This document shows positions 8,386 to 16,178 of a stretch of DNA of 20,720 nt, piece after piece (positions within the stretch are counted from its first letter, which is position 1; every line of letters begins with the position of its first letter). Under the pieces are notes generated by a model. The model was not told the origin of the DNA. It saw nothing but the letters and a program-made list of their open reading frames with translations, and ran no database searches. Origin of the DNA: Bacteroidales bacterium (GTDB taxonomy: Bacteria > Bacteroidota > Bacteroidia > Bacteroidales > VadinHA17); assembly GCA_030692905.1 (NCBI GenBank), contig JAUYBT010000088.1, positions 1 to 20,720 on the forward strand, in the 5' to 3' direction. Made by a program: the position numbers and the translations under genes.

Positions 8386-9933
8386 TCAGGAAAACCATTC
8401 TCTTTCCCGCTTTTTAATGTCTCCAAGGATCTTATTAGCTGTATTCACATTGTCAACAACCTGGAAATCAAACATTCCCACGCAGATAAAATCTGCTCCA
8501 TTCTCGAATGCAAACCTGAAACCATCTTCCGGCAATATGGCTCCTCCTGCAAGAACTTTGAAAGCAATCCATGGTTTTTTAACCTCTTTCATATATTCTG
8601 TGGTTCTGACAGGGAAGAGGTCGAACATATTATCATGAATCTTATTGTGATCCTGATTTCTCTTCGTATCAACACTGAATTCTTCTCTTTCTGATTCAGG
8701 ATGAGCCGACCAGTAATTATCATGATGGAAAGTTTTTACATAATAGTCAATGGGCAAACCCTCCTTCTCACAGGCTTTGACAACTTCCAGCGAATGAGAT
8801 CCCATACCTGCCAGATACCCTTGTTTTTTAATGTGTTCTATTGCTTTTGCCAACATGCTGATCTTCCCTTCCCTTACAAAACGGTCACCTTCAGCACCCT
8901 GAATATATAAGGTATTAGCCCCATTACCAATAGCCCGGTCAATATCCCCCAGAAAATCTTCCGGCTTAAGGTAGGTCTGGCATACCGATTGCATTTTGCC
9001 TCCGTACATCTTCAGATACTTATTGAAAAGCGGGTAAAAATCATTAACCATGAATGTTGCATTTATTCCTGCCATCTCACCAAGATGCAAAGTCTCTAAT
9101 ACTTTCTGGTCTGAATTATATGCTTTGAAAAGTGTATTAGCATATTTTAAATCACGGGCATGAGCCCAGCCACCAATCAGGTTACAACCCATTATCATCC
9201 TGGTAATTTTCATCTCTCCCAACTTGCCTTCAGGCAGTTTACCTTTAAGCTCGGAAAGGTTTTTAAATTCAACCCTTATGGCAGAAGCTCCTGAAACAGC
9301 ATCAGTTCCTGTTACAGACATATTTCTTAGAAACGCTCCTGAAAATGCTGCAAGGAAAGGAATTCCTGCCAGTCCCTTTAATAATTCCCTTCTGCGATTA
9401 ATGTCATTGGATTTAGTTTCTTCCTCTTTATCTAATTCTTCAGAAAGAACACTTTTCTTTTTTCTTTGACGTAACTTATCCAATCCGAAAAACTGACCTG
9501 ATTGAGTCATGGCAAGAAGGATCAAAGCAAATAATTCAACGATGTTCTTGTTCACTATCAGATAGTTGCCTTCAGACAAGGCTCCGTAACTATATCCACC
9601 GAATGGAGGATAGGCTAAATAATACATAAGTAAAATTACAGCTCCACTCCAAGATGCAAGCCTGGTAAAAAGACCAAGGATAAGTGCAAGTCCGATCAGG
9701 GTCAATCCATACGCGTTTGCTGCATCAATGATCCACATACCGGTATCACCCGAAGCCATCCACCTGAAAAGATCACCAAATATCCACCTGGAACCCTCAA
9801 GGAATTGCCTGGCTGACCAGGAAGGATTCAGAAGTTTTATTAATCCTTCGTATAGAAAATGCCAGCCGATTACGATTCTGAGTAGTGCAAGAAAAACCGG
9901 TACAAGTTTGTTTCTAAATTTAACAGATATCAT
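8386..9933 (-). CDS. DoxX-like membrane domain fused through a Tat-like segment to a TIM-barrel-like domain
   Basis: 515 residues with three parts. Residues 8-150 form a DoxX/DoxD-like domain of about four membrane helices (LRIVIGWHFLYEG near 18-30; IGLALILGLFTRLASW about 80-95). A charged linker (about 151-178) follows. Then a twin-arginine-like motif (NRRRELLKG, 179-187) leads into a hydrophobic stretch (188-202), as in an internal Tat signal-anchor. Residues 220-515 are a soluble domain of alternating strands and helices resembling an aldo/keto-reductase-like TIM barrel, with MIMGCNLIGGWAHARD, LYIQGAEGD, GMGSHS, KTFHHDNYW and AGGAILPEDGFRFAFENGA; I see no standard reductase tetrad. Inferred topology is membrane redox domain first, catalytic-like domain in the periplasm. 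It lies 90 bp downstream of the heptaheme cytochrome on the same strand. Electron transfer between them is inference. Confidence 0.75.
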   Translation of the reverse strand: MISVKFRNKLVPVFLALLRIVIGWHFLYEGLIKLLNPSWSARQFLEGSRWIFGDLFRWMASGDTGMWIIDAANAYGLTLIGLALILGLFTRLASWSGAVILLMYYLAYPPFGGYSYGALSEGNYLIVNKNIVELFALILLAMTQSGQFFGLDKLRQRKKKSVLSEELDKEEETKSNDINRRRELLKGLAGIPFLAAFSGAFLRNMSVTGTDAVSGASAIRVEFKNLSELKGKLPEGKLGEMKITRMIMGCNLIGGWAHARDLKYANTLFKAYNSDQKVLETLHLGEMAGINATFMVNDFYPLFNKYLKMYGGKMQSVCQTYLKPEDFLGDIDRAIGNGANTLYIQGAEGDRFVREGKISMLAKAIEHIKKQGYLAGMGSHSLEVVKACEKEGLPIDYYVKTFHHDNYWSAHPESEREEFSVDTKRNQDHNKIHDNMFDLFPVRTTEYMKEVKKPWIAFKVLAGGAILPEDGFRFAFENGADFICVGMFDFQVVDNVNTANKILGDIKKREREWFS

Positions 9934-9989
9934 ATTTGTTATTTTAATTGAGCAAAGAAAAATTTTATATGCATTTCAGATTGTCCCAG

Positions 9990-10022
9990 CTGCCAGTAGC
10001 TTGTTGCCTGTCGCCTGTCGCC
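9990..10022. repeat. Imperfect 7-bp tandem array (TCGCCTG-like)
   Basis: Five 7-bp units in register: CTGCCAG, TAGCTTG, TTGCCTG, TCGCCTG, TCGCC. The array ends one base before the cytochrome stop codon (TTA at 10024-10026 on this strand), so it lies immediately downstream of that gene in the mRNA. It also makes this short stretch GC-richer than its surroundings. Confidence 0.6.
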
Positions 10023-10023
10023 A

Positions 10024-11523
10024 TTAATACAAATATTTGTGGCATTCAGCACAATTGGCTTCTTTCCATGCTGTACCGATATCTACCGGATGCTGGAATT
10101 CAAGAGTTTCTCTTATGTTGGTATACTCTATCATTCCTTGTTTCCCCTGGCCTACAATCGTGTGGCAGAGATTGCAATCCCGTGATATTGTACGTCCGTT
10201 ATCTGTTTTAAAAGCATCATTGTGACACCTGAAACAGCCATCAGATTCGAGGTGTCCGATATGTTCCGGATAGAAATCATAAGCTAATTTCATTTTTGGG
10301 AAGGTGTTCTGGCTGAACGCTTTCTGAACTGAAACAACAGAGTTATTTATCAAATCAATATTATTTGTATAAAAATCATTATAATCTGATTTGTAATAAC
10401 TTTTGATACTGTTCTCTATTTTTAAAAGAGCTGTATCCTTGTCACTGAAAGTTTCTCTTAATATCCCCATAGCAACCTTTTTAAAGAAGGGGATTTTTTT
10501 TGAAACTTCTCCGGTCAGCATCGCTTTATCGAAATAGACAGTTGGTGAATTATAATTATGGGAAGGTCGGTTGTGACAATCGATGCAATCCATGGTCCTT
10601 GTTGTTGCTGCGGAAACAAGGCTGTCGGAGACAGGATTATTGTCATTTCTGTAAACAGTCACCTCACCGGTAGATTTATTGGTATACTTTACATATGTTA
10701 TATTTTCACGCTTATCATTTTCTGAAATGTATTCAATGTTAACTGCCGGATTGATGTGCCAGTGAATACCCTCTCTGAGACCTAATCCGCTATATTCCGG
10801 ACCGGTTTTCATCTGAAGCATTATATCCCATTCAGTATTCAGTGAATCGGCAAGGAAATATTTATTGGTCCAGAGAGTACGTGTATAAAATTTTTGCGGC
10901 CAGTGACATTTTTCACAGGTTTCTCTTGCCGGACGCAGGTCGTGAAGAGGTGTTTCAATTGGCGTAGGATAGGTTTTTGTGAGTACTGCATATACCTGAT
11001 GCAACCCTGATAATTTGGATTTTACATACCATGATGCTCCTGATCCTACATGACATTCCACACAGGAAACATTTGCATGAGGGGAGTTCAGGTAAGCAGT
11101 ATGTTCGGGCTCCATAACCTGATGACATAAAGTACCGCAAAACTCAACTGACTCTGTTATATGATAGGCCTTAAAACTTCCAAGAGTTGAAAGGAAAAGA
11201 ATAATAATTGTAGCAATAGTGAAGATAATAAAAGCGTTTCTGTGCCTTGGATCATTAAGATCAATAAGTGGAAGCCGGGCAACTTCATGAACCAGACTCT
11301 TGAAGATCCTTTTTCTCTCAAGGAACATGCCTATCGGAATCATCAATAGTCCAAAAATCATAAAGCCTGGTAGTATTATGTAAATAAACAACCCCAGGTT
11401 GGTGTTCCCTTTATTGAAAATTGTTGAGATAATAAATAGCAGGATTATTAATGCCAGATTTATAGCGGCAATAATAGAACCGATAATTGTCAACCAGTTT
11501 TTGGAGGAGGGTGGTAGTTTCAT
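10024..11523 (-). CDS. Membrane-anchored heptaheme c-type cytochrome, NapC/NirT-like
   Basis: 499 residues. Three N-terminal hydrophobic segments (about 11-34, 44-68 and 97-117) precede a large periplasmic domain. Seven heme-binding motifs are visible: CGTLCH (129-134, a CX3CH form), CVECH (154-158), CEKCH (203-207), CIDCH (313-317), CFRCH (430-434), CNLCH (450-454) and CAECH (491-495). The VMEPEHTAYLNSPH and SGLHQVYAVLTKTYPTPI segments match the NapC/NirT family, which accepts electrons from menaquinol and passes them to periplasmic partners. Classic NapC/NrfH has one membrane helix and four hemes, so this is a longer multiheme form. It is followed 90 bp later by the DoxX fusion, suggesting a two-gene redox unit. 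No dedicated terminal reductase is next to it. The partner is unknown. Confidence 0.88.
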   Translation of the reverse strand: MKLPPSSKNWLTIIGSIIAAINLALIILLFIISTIFNKGNTNLGLFIYIILPGFMIFGLLMIPIGMFLERKRIFKSLVHEVARLPLIDLNDPRHRNAFIIFTIATIIILFLSTLGSFKAYHITESVEFCGTLCHQVMEPEHTAYLNSPHANVSCVECHVGSGASWYVKSKLSGLHQVYAVLTKTYPTPIETPLHDLRPARETCEKCHWPQKFYTRTLWTNKYFLADSLNTEWDIMLQMKTGPEYSGLGLREGIHWHINPAVNIEYISENDKRENITYVKYTNKSTGEVTVYRNDNNPVSDSLVSAATTRTMDCIDCHNRPSHNYNSPTVYFDKAMLTGEVSKKIPFFKKVAMGILRETFSDKDTALLKIENSIKSYYKSDYNDFYTNNIDLINNSVVSVQKAFSQNTFPKMKLAYDFYPEHIGHLESDGCFRCHNDAFKTDNGRTISRDCNLCHTIVGQGKQGMIEYTNIRETLEFQHPVDIGTAWKEANCAECHKYLY

Positions 11524-11541
11524 TGTCGCCGGGTCAGGTTA

Positions 11542-11575
11542 AAAAGTAAGAGTAGAAGAAAAGTAAAAGTAGAAA
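11542..11575. repeat. Imperfect 17-bp direct repeat, two units
   Basis: AAAAGTAAGAGTAGAAG (11542-11558) is followed directly by AAAAGTAAAAGTAGAAA (11559-11575), with two mismatches. It lies just upstream of the cytochrome start codon on the transcribed strand, in the leader or promoter region. Purine-rich low-complexity sequence is a possible alternative explanation. Confidence 0.5.
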
Positions 11576-11628
11576 AATATTGGATTAATCGTCAGCCCTT
11601 TTGAAAATAATTAATAAAACAAACTCTG

Positions 11629-11644
11629 TGTTAATTAATTAACA
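11629..11644. repeat. 16-bp palindrome TGTTAATTAATTAACA, copy 2
   Basis: Identical to the palindrome at 5058-5073. Here it is 106 bp upstream of the cytochrome ATG and 28 bp downstream of the thrH stop, between the threonine operon and the cytochrome/DoxX pair. A shared regulator of the protease and cytochrome is possible but unproven. Confidence 0.5.
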
Positions 11645-11671
11645 GCATAATTCTTAATAGACTGAGTCTGG

Positions 11672-12283
11672 TTACTGTTCCTTGTCAATAAGCTGCGAAA
11701 TGATCTCCTTCAGATCATTGTAGGATTTAACAACCATCAGATCGTTGTGTTCGTCAATTACATTCTGTGGTGGGTTATATAGTATTCCAAGCTCTGCCTT
11801 CCGGAGCATCGAAATGTCGTTGTAGGAATCGCCAATAGCAATTACCTTGTAATTAAGGCTTTGGAGTGCTTCAACCACCTTCTTTTTTGCATCTTTCTGC
11901 CTGAGGTTATAATTAATTATGTTTCCGGCATTATCGGTGGTAAGATGATGGCAAAACAGAGTCGGTCTTCCCAATTGTTTCAGCAGTGGATCAGCAAATT
12001 CAATAAATGTGTCGGAAACAACTATAAGCTGTAATCTTGTTCGGAGCCAGTCAACGAATTCTAATGCTCCGGGCAGTGGTTTAAGTAGTGAGATAACTTT
12101 CTGAATATCATGCAACGTGAGGCTGTGTTGTCGCAATAATTCTAATCTCCGTTTCATGAGGACATTGTAGTCACTAATATCACGCGTGGTAAGCTTTAGC
12201 TCATCAATTCCTGTCTGCTTTGAAACATTTATCCATATTTCCGGTACAAATACCCCTTCAAGATCAGAACATACTATATACAT
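11672..12283 (-). CDS. thrH: ThrH: phosphoserine phosphatase / homoserine phosphotransferase
   Basis: 203 residues, the normal size of ThrH. It is a HAD-superfamily enzyme with D7 as nucleophile in the ThrH-type CSDLEGVFVPEIW opening (DLEG rather than the usual DxD), the TTRDISDYNVLMKRR segment, S90 in VVSDTF, the LRQKD segment around 127-131, and the D152/D156 metal site in IGDSYND. These match Pseudomonas ThrH closely as I recall it. That enzyme dephosphorylates phosphoserine and can transfer the phosphate to homoserine, giving phosphohomoserine. Here the gene is last in a thrA-thrC-thrH run, 19 bp downstream of thrC, and no thrB-type kinase is present. ThrH is therefore the likely source of phosphohomoserine for ThrC. 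Serine synthesis (SerB function) is a second possible role. The activity is inferred from family knowledge. Confidence 0.88.
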   Translation of the reverse strand: MYIVCSDLEGVFVPEIWINVSKQTGIDELKLTTRDISDYNVLMKRRLELLRQHSLTLHDIQKVISLLKPLPGALEFVDWLRTRLQLIVVSDTFIEFADPLLKQLGRPTLFCHHLTTDNAGNIINYNLRQKDAKKKVVEALQSLNYKVIAIGDSYNDISMLRKAELGILYNPPQNVIDEHNDLMVVKSYNDLKEIISQLIDKEQ

Positions 12284-12302
12284 ACTTTGATAATTATTCT
12301 TT

Positions 12303-13673
12303 TCAATAATGCTTTAAAATAAAGTCCTTCAACATTTCATAATTATTTTCTAACGAAAAATATTTTTCAGTTTTTTCCGCTATGCCAATAAGAGATGCCG
12401 GAAGGGGAGTATCTACATTAATAATTTGCCGTATCTCCTCAGGGAATTTTGCAGGATGAGCCGTTTCAAGAGATATGCAAAGTTGCTTTTCAGAATTGAT
12501 GTTTTTGTTAAACCTGAAATATTCATTTATTCCATGCCATGCAATGGCTCCATGTGGTTCGAGCAGGATGTTATATTGTTTGTAAATGTCTGCAATTGTC
12601 GCTTTTGTCTCTTCATCGGTTACACTTACTGCGAAGAGATCTTCTCGCATCTTTATAAGGTCAGGTACTTTGATAATGTTTCCGGTTTCATCCATCATAC
12701 CGCCGTAAAGGGCGACAATTCTTGCAAGGTTGCTGGGGTGACCAACATTCATAGCACTTGAAATGCAATTTTTTGATGGAATGATTGATTTGTAGTTCCC
12801 GGTTCGTAAAAATTCAGGAACCTCGTTATTTTCATTTGTTGAAACAATAAATTGCTTAACCGGAAGCCCCATCTTACTGGCAATAAGTCCGCCCATCAGG
12901 TTTCCGAAATTGCCTGATGGCACACTGAAGACTGTTTTGTCATCTACTCTCCCGGAGAGTCTCGACCATGCATAAAAATAGTACACCGATTGGGGGAGTA
13001 ACCTTCCGATATTGATTGAATTTGCAGATGACAGAGAAATTTGTGAAAGTGATAGATCTAAAAAGGCCTTTTTGACCAGCCTCTGGCAATCGTCGAACTT
13101 CCCGTTTATTGCAATAACCTTAATATTGTCTTGAAGCGTTGTCATCTGTTTTCTTTGTATCAAACTCACTTCATCGTCAGGGAATAAGATAATTACATTG
13201 ATGTTTTTGAGACCGTAAAATGCACTTGCAACTGCGCTTCCTGTATCGCCTGATGTAGCCGTTAGTATTGTAAGGTGTTGATTGTTAATTGATAGATAAT
13301 ATTGCATTAGCTTGCTCATCATCCGTGAAGCAAAATCTTTGAATGAAGCTGTTGGGCCCTGATCAAGTCGCATAATATATTTACGTTCGCATACTTTTTC
13401 AAGAGGAACCTCAAAAATATATGCATCGCGGCAAAGAGACATCAATTCGTGGTTATCTGTTTCATCGCTTAAGAATTTATTTAGAACACTAAAAGCAATT
13501 TCATGATATTCTTTTGCAGTAAAACTCTCAAGTTCTTCCCTGGTTATTTTTGGAATAGATAAAGGCATATATAATCCTCCGTCAGGGGCAAGGCCTTTCA
13601 GAAGAGCCTGGCTGAAAGTGAGTTCAGTTGACTTTCGGTTTGTTGAATAATATTTTAAAGGTTTACTTTTCAA
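12303..13673 (-). CDS. thrC: Threonine synthase
   Basis: 456 residues, a full-length fold-type II PLP enzyme that converts O-phosphohomoserine to threonine. The N-terminus has YYSTNRKS and GLAPDGGLYMP, typical of the longer bacterial threonine synthases. The PLP lysine is K112 (PTASFKDFASRM), the phosphate-binding loop is SGDTGSA (141-147), and PSGNFGN lies at 252-258. The start is TTG at 13673: an in-frame TAA lies two codons upstream and no ATG occurs early in the protein. A purine-rich AACTAAGAA just upstream could serve as a weak ribosome-binding site. It is preceded by the 8-bp tandem array that separates it from thrA, and followed 19 bp later by thrH. Its substrate would have to come from a homoserine-phosphorylating enzyme, here presumably ThrH. 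Confidence 0.95.
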   Translation of the reverse strand: MKSKPLKYYSTNRKSTELTFSQALLKGLAPDGGLYMPLSIPKITREELESFTAKEYHEIAFSVLNKFLSDETDNHELMSLCRDAYIFEVPLEKVCERKYIMRLDQGPTASFKDFASRMMSKLMQYYLSINNQHLTILTATSGDTGSAVASAFYGLKNINVIILFPDDEVSLIQRKQMTTLQDNIKVIAINGKFDDCQRLVKKAFLDLSLSQISLSSANSINIGRLLPQSVYYFYAWSRLSGRVDDKTVFSVPSGNFGNLMGGLIASKMGLPVKQFIVSTNENNEVPEFLRTGNYKSIIPSKNCISSAMNVGHPSNLARIVALYGGMMDETGNIIKVPDLIKMREDLFAVSVTDEETKATIADIYKQYNILLEPHGAIAWHGINEYFRFNKNINSEKQLCISLETAHPAKFPEEIRQIINVDTPLPASLIGIAEKTEKYFSLENNYEMLKDFILKHY

Positions 13674-13680
13674 TTCTTAG

Positions 13681-13744
13681 TTCGTCTGTTCAATTGTTCG
13701 TTTGTTCGTTTGTTCAATTGTTCGTTTGTTCGCCTGTTCGTTTA
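13681..13744. repeat. 8-bp tandem array (TTCGTTTG-type), eight units
   Basis: Eight consecutive 8-bp units: TTCGTCTG, TTCAATTG, TTCGTTTG, TTCGTTTG, TTCAATTG, TTCGTTTG, TTCGCCTG, TTCGTTTA. It begins one base after the thrA stop codon in the transcribed direction and ends seven bases before the thrC start codon, filling the whole gap. It could alter thrA-thrC coupling or vary in copy number by slippage; this is inference. Confidence 0.85.
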
Positions 13745-13745
13745 T

Positions 13746-16175
13746 TCACACATTTACCACTCTCATTAAATCAGCAAATACTCCGGCTGCAGTGACTTCC
13801 GCTCCGGCACCGTATCCTTTGATCACCATTGGCAGTTCGTGGTACCTGTTGGTTGTGAGCAGAATAATATTATTGCTTCCTTCAAGGTTAAAAGAAGGAT
13901 GATCAGAACCAATAGTCAGAAGTTCAACTTTTGCCTTACCATGATCTAAAGTGGCAAAAAATCTCCACTTTTTGTTCTGTCTTACAAGTTCTTTCCTTTT
14001 TTGTTCGAATTCAGCATCATACTCTTTAACTTTTTCAAAAAAATCATTCATATCGCCTTCAAAGCAATTATCAGGAAGGAATTTATTAACAATAACATCA
14101 TCTTTTTCAATAGGATAACCGGCTTCCCGAGCCAGTATCAGAATTTTTCTGACCACATCTGTTCCGCTGAGATCCACACGAGGATCCGGTTCTGAATAGC
14201 CTTTTTCCCTTGCCTTCCTGATAGCACTGCTTAAAGGCATTTCAGGGCCGATCTCATTAAATATGAAATTCATGGTTCCGGAGAGTACAGCCTCAATTTT
14301 AAGGATCTTGTCGCCACTTACCACAAGGTCATTTATTGTTTTGATAATTGGTAATCCGGCTCCTACCGTAGTCTCATAAATGAATTTTACCCCCCTTTCG
14401 TTTGCTATGGTCTTCAGTTTTTGATAATAATTATATTCTGAGGAGCAGGCGATTTTATTTGCAGTTACTATTGAAACATATCTTGAAAGAATATCACCAT
14501 ATCGGGATGCAACATTTTCATTGGCTGTGCAATCGATGAATACTGCATTCCTGAGATTAAGCCTTGTCATCTGTTGAATGAAATCGGTTATATCTCCTTT
14601 TTCACCGGATGTTTTAAGAGTATCCCTGTAATTCTCCAATGAAATACCTTTCTTATCGATGAGCATTTTCCTTGAATTAGTCACACCCATCAGATTTACT
14701 TTAAGGTTATGTTCACTGAGTAAAGTTGAAGACTGGTTTTGAATCTGTTTCAACAGGCTTGTTCCCACCAACCCGGTGCCTGCAACAAAAAGATACATTT
14801 CCTTGTAACGGGAGAGGAAAAAGCCATCATGAATAACATTAAGCGCTTTTTTCAGACTCTCATTCTTTATAACTACCGAAATATTTAATTCAGATGAGCC
14901 CTGTGCAGTGGCGATCACATTTATTCCATTCCTGCCAAGCGACTTGAAAAGGGTTGCTGATATTCCGGGGGTGTTTTTCATTCTTTCACCCACAATTGCA
15001 ATAATCGATAAATTCTTTTCAAGAAGAACTTTTAATTCATTATTCAGATTAATCTCTCTATTGAATTCCTCATGTATTGCTTCCGATGCCGATACTGAAT
15101 CAGAAGGGCTTACAGCAAAGGTTATTGAATACTCTGAGGAGGCCTGTGTTATCAGAATTATGTTGATGTTCCGCCTGGCCAATGCTCCAAACAACCGCAT
15201 TGATGTTCCTGTTACTCCAACCATGCCGGTACCCTGCAATGTGATCAGATCGATATGGTCAATCGATGAAATTCCTTTGATGGGGCTTCTGTTATCATCA
15301 GATGATTTATGGCTGATAACAGTTCCTTTTGACTCCGGGTTGAATGTGTTAAGAACCAGTATCGGGATGTTCTTTTTATAAACCGGTCGGAGGGTAGGTG
15401 TATAGATTACTTTTGCACCAAAATGCGATAATTCAATAGCTTCTGAATATGTCAGGCTTTCAATTGCATATGCCTTTTCAACTTTCTTAGGATCGGCAGT
15501 CATAAACCCATCTACATCAGTCCATATTTCGAGAACTTCTGCATTAAGGGCAGCTGCTATTATTGCAGCAGTATAATCCGAACCCCCTCTGCCCAAAGTG
15601 GTTGTCTCGTTACTATGATTGCTGGCAATGAAGCCCGGAACAATAATATGTTTACCGGTTTCAGTAATATTCTTTCTGATAAGACTATCTGACAGGGCGA
15701 AATCAACGTTTGCAAATCCGAAATTGCTGTCTGTTTTAATAAAGTGCCTGGAGTCAACAAGAATACTATTATCAATCAGGTTGCCTATTATCAGGGATGA
15801 TAGCATTTCTCCAATGCCAAGTACTTGATCAAGTGAATGTTTGCTTAATTCACGAAGCAGATAAATTCCGTTAAGAGTTTTCCGGACGTCATTGAAGATA
15901 TTTTTTATGTCTTTAAGAATAACATCCTGCTTATCTTTGATTATTAGTTGTTTTACATATTCTGTATGCTTAAGAATTATCTTCTCAAGAAGTACTTTGT
16001 ATTTATCATTCGTGGTGGAGGCAAGTTCACTGATATGCTTTAGTTCATCTGTTATCCCCTGAAAGGCCGATACAACTATCACACAAGGAGAGCTTTGGGA
16101 TTCTATTATCTTTTTTACTCCCCTGATCCGTTCAGGTGTACCAATGGATGTGCCGCCAAATTTAAGTACTTTCAT
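13746..16175 (-). CDS. thrA: Bifunctional aspartokinase / homoserine dehydrogenase
   Basis: 809 residues, the usual length for ThrA/MetL-type fusions. The aspartokinase domain (1 to about 290) has KFGGTS at 5-10, GRGGSD at 195-200 and the WTDVDGFMTADP segment. Two ACT-type regulatory segments (about 305-455) follow; the TGTSMRLFGALARRNINI and TPGISATLFKSLGRNGINV stretches are typical. The homoserine dehydrogenase domain (about 458-809) starts with the NAD(P) loop GTGLVG (466-471). Together they catalyse the first and third steps from aspartate toward threonine, isoleucine and methionine. ACT domains suggest feedback control by threonine. It begins 3 bp after the stop of the POT transporter, so translation is probably coupled. 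thrC and thrH follow on the same strand. I see no leader-peptide attenuator upstream because the transporter gene is there. Confidence 0.96.
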   Translation of the reverse strand: MKVLKFGGTSIGTPERIRGVKKIIESQSSPCVIVVSAFQGITDELKHISELASTTNDKYKVLLEKIILKHTEYVKQLIIKDKQDVILKDIKNIFNDVRKTLNGIYLLRELSKHSLDQVLGIGEMLSSLIIGNLIDNSILVDSRHFIKTDSNFGFANVDFALSDSLIRKNITETGKHIIVPGFIASNHSNETTTLGRGGSDYTAAIIAAALNAEVLEIWTDVDGFMTADPKKVEKAYAIESLTYSEAIELSHFGAKVIYTPTLRPVYKKNIPILVLNTFNPESKGTVISHKSSDDNRSPIKGISSIDHIDLITLQGTGMVGVTGTSMRLFGALARRNINIILITQASSEYSITFAVSPSDSVSASEAIHEEFNREINLNNELKVLLEKNLSIIAIVGERMKNTPGISATLFKSLGRNGINVIATAQGSSELNISVVIKNESLKKALNVIHDGFFLSRYKEMYLFVAGTGLVGTSLLKQIQNQSSTLLSEHNLKVNLMGVTNSRKMLIDKKGISLENYRDTLKTSGEKGDITDFIQQMTRLNLRNAVFIDCTANENVASRYGDILSRYVSIVTANKIACSSEYNYYQKLKTIANERGVKFIYETTVGAGLPIIKTINDLVVSGDKILKIEAVLSGTMNFIFNEIGPEMPLSSAIRKAREKGYSEPDPRVDLSGTDVVRKILILAREAGYPIEKDDVIVNKFLPDNCFEGDMNDFFEKVKEYDAEFEQKRKELVRQNKKWRFFATLDHGKAKVELLTIGSDHPSFNLEGSNNIILLTTNRYHELPMVIKGYGAGAEVTAAGVFADLMRVVNV

Positions 16176-16178
16176 GGT

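Noticed and set aside
10025..10040. Exact second copy of the TAATACAAATATTTGT core of the 5334 palindrome
   Set aside because: It falls in the last codons of the cytochrome gene (residues CHKYLY and stop), so the match is likely coincidence with AT-rich codons rather than a shared operator.
13681..13744. The octamer array as a possible CRISPR
   Set aside because: Units are 8 bp, contiguous and without spacers, and no cas gene is present, so it is a simple tandem repeat.
14908..15381. A 157-codon open frame on the plus strand opposite thrA
   Set aside because: It lies wholly antisense to the well-supported thrA coding region, has no recognisable motif, and looks like a byproduct of thrA codon use.
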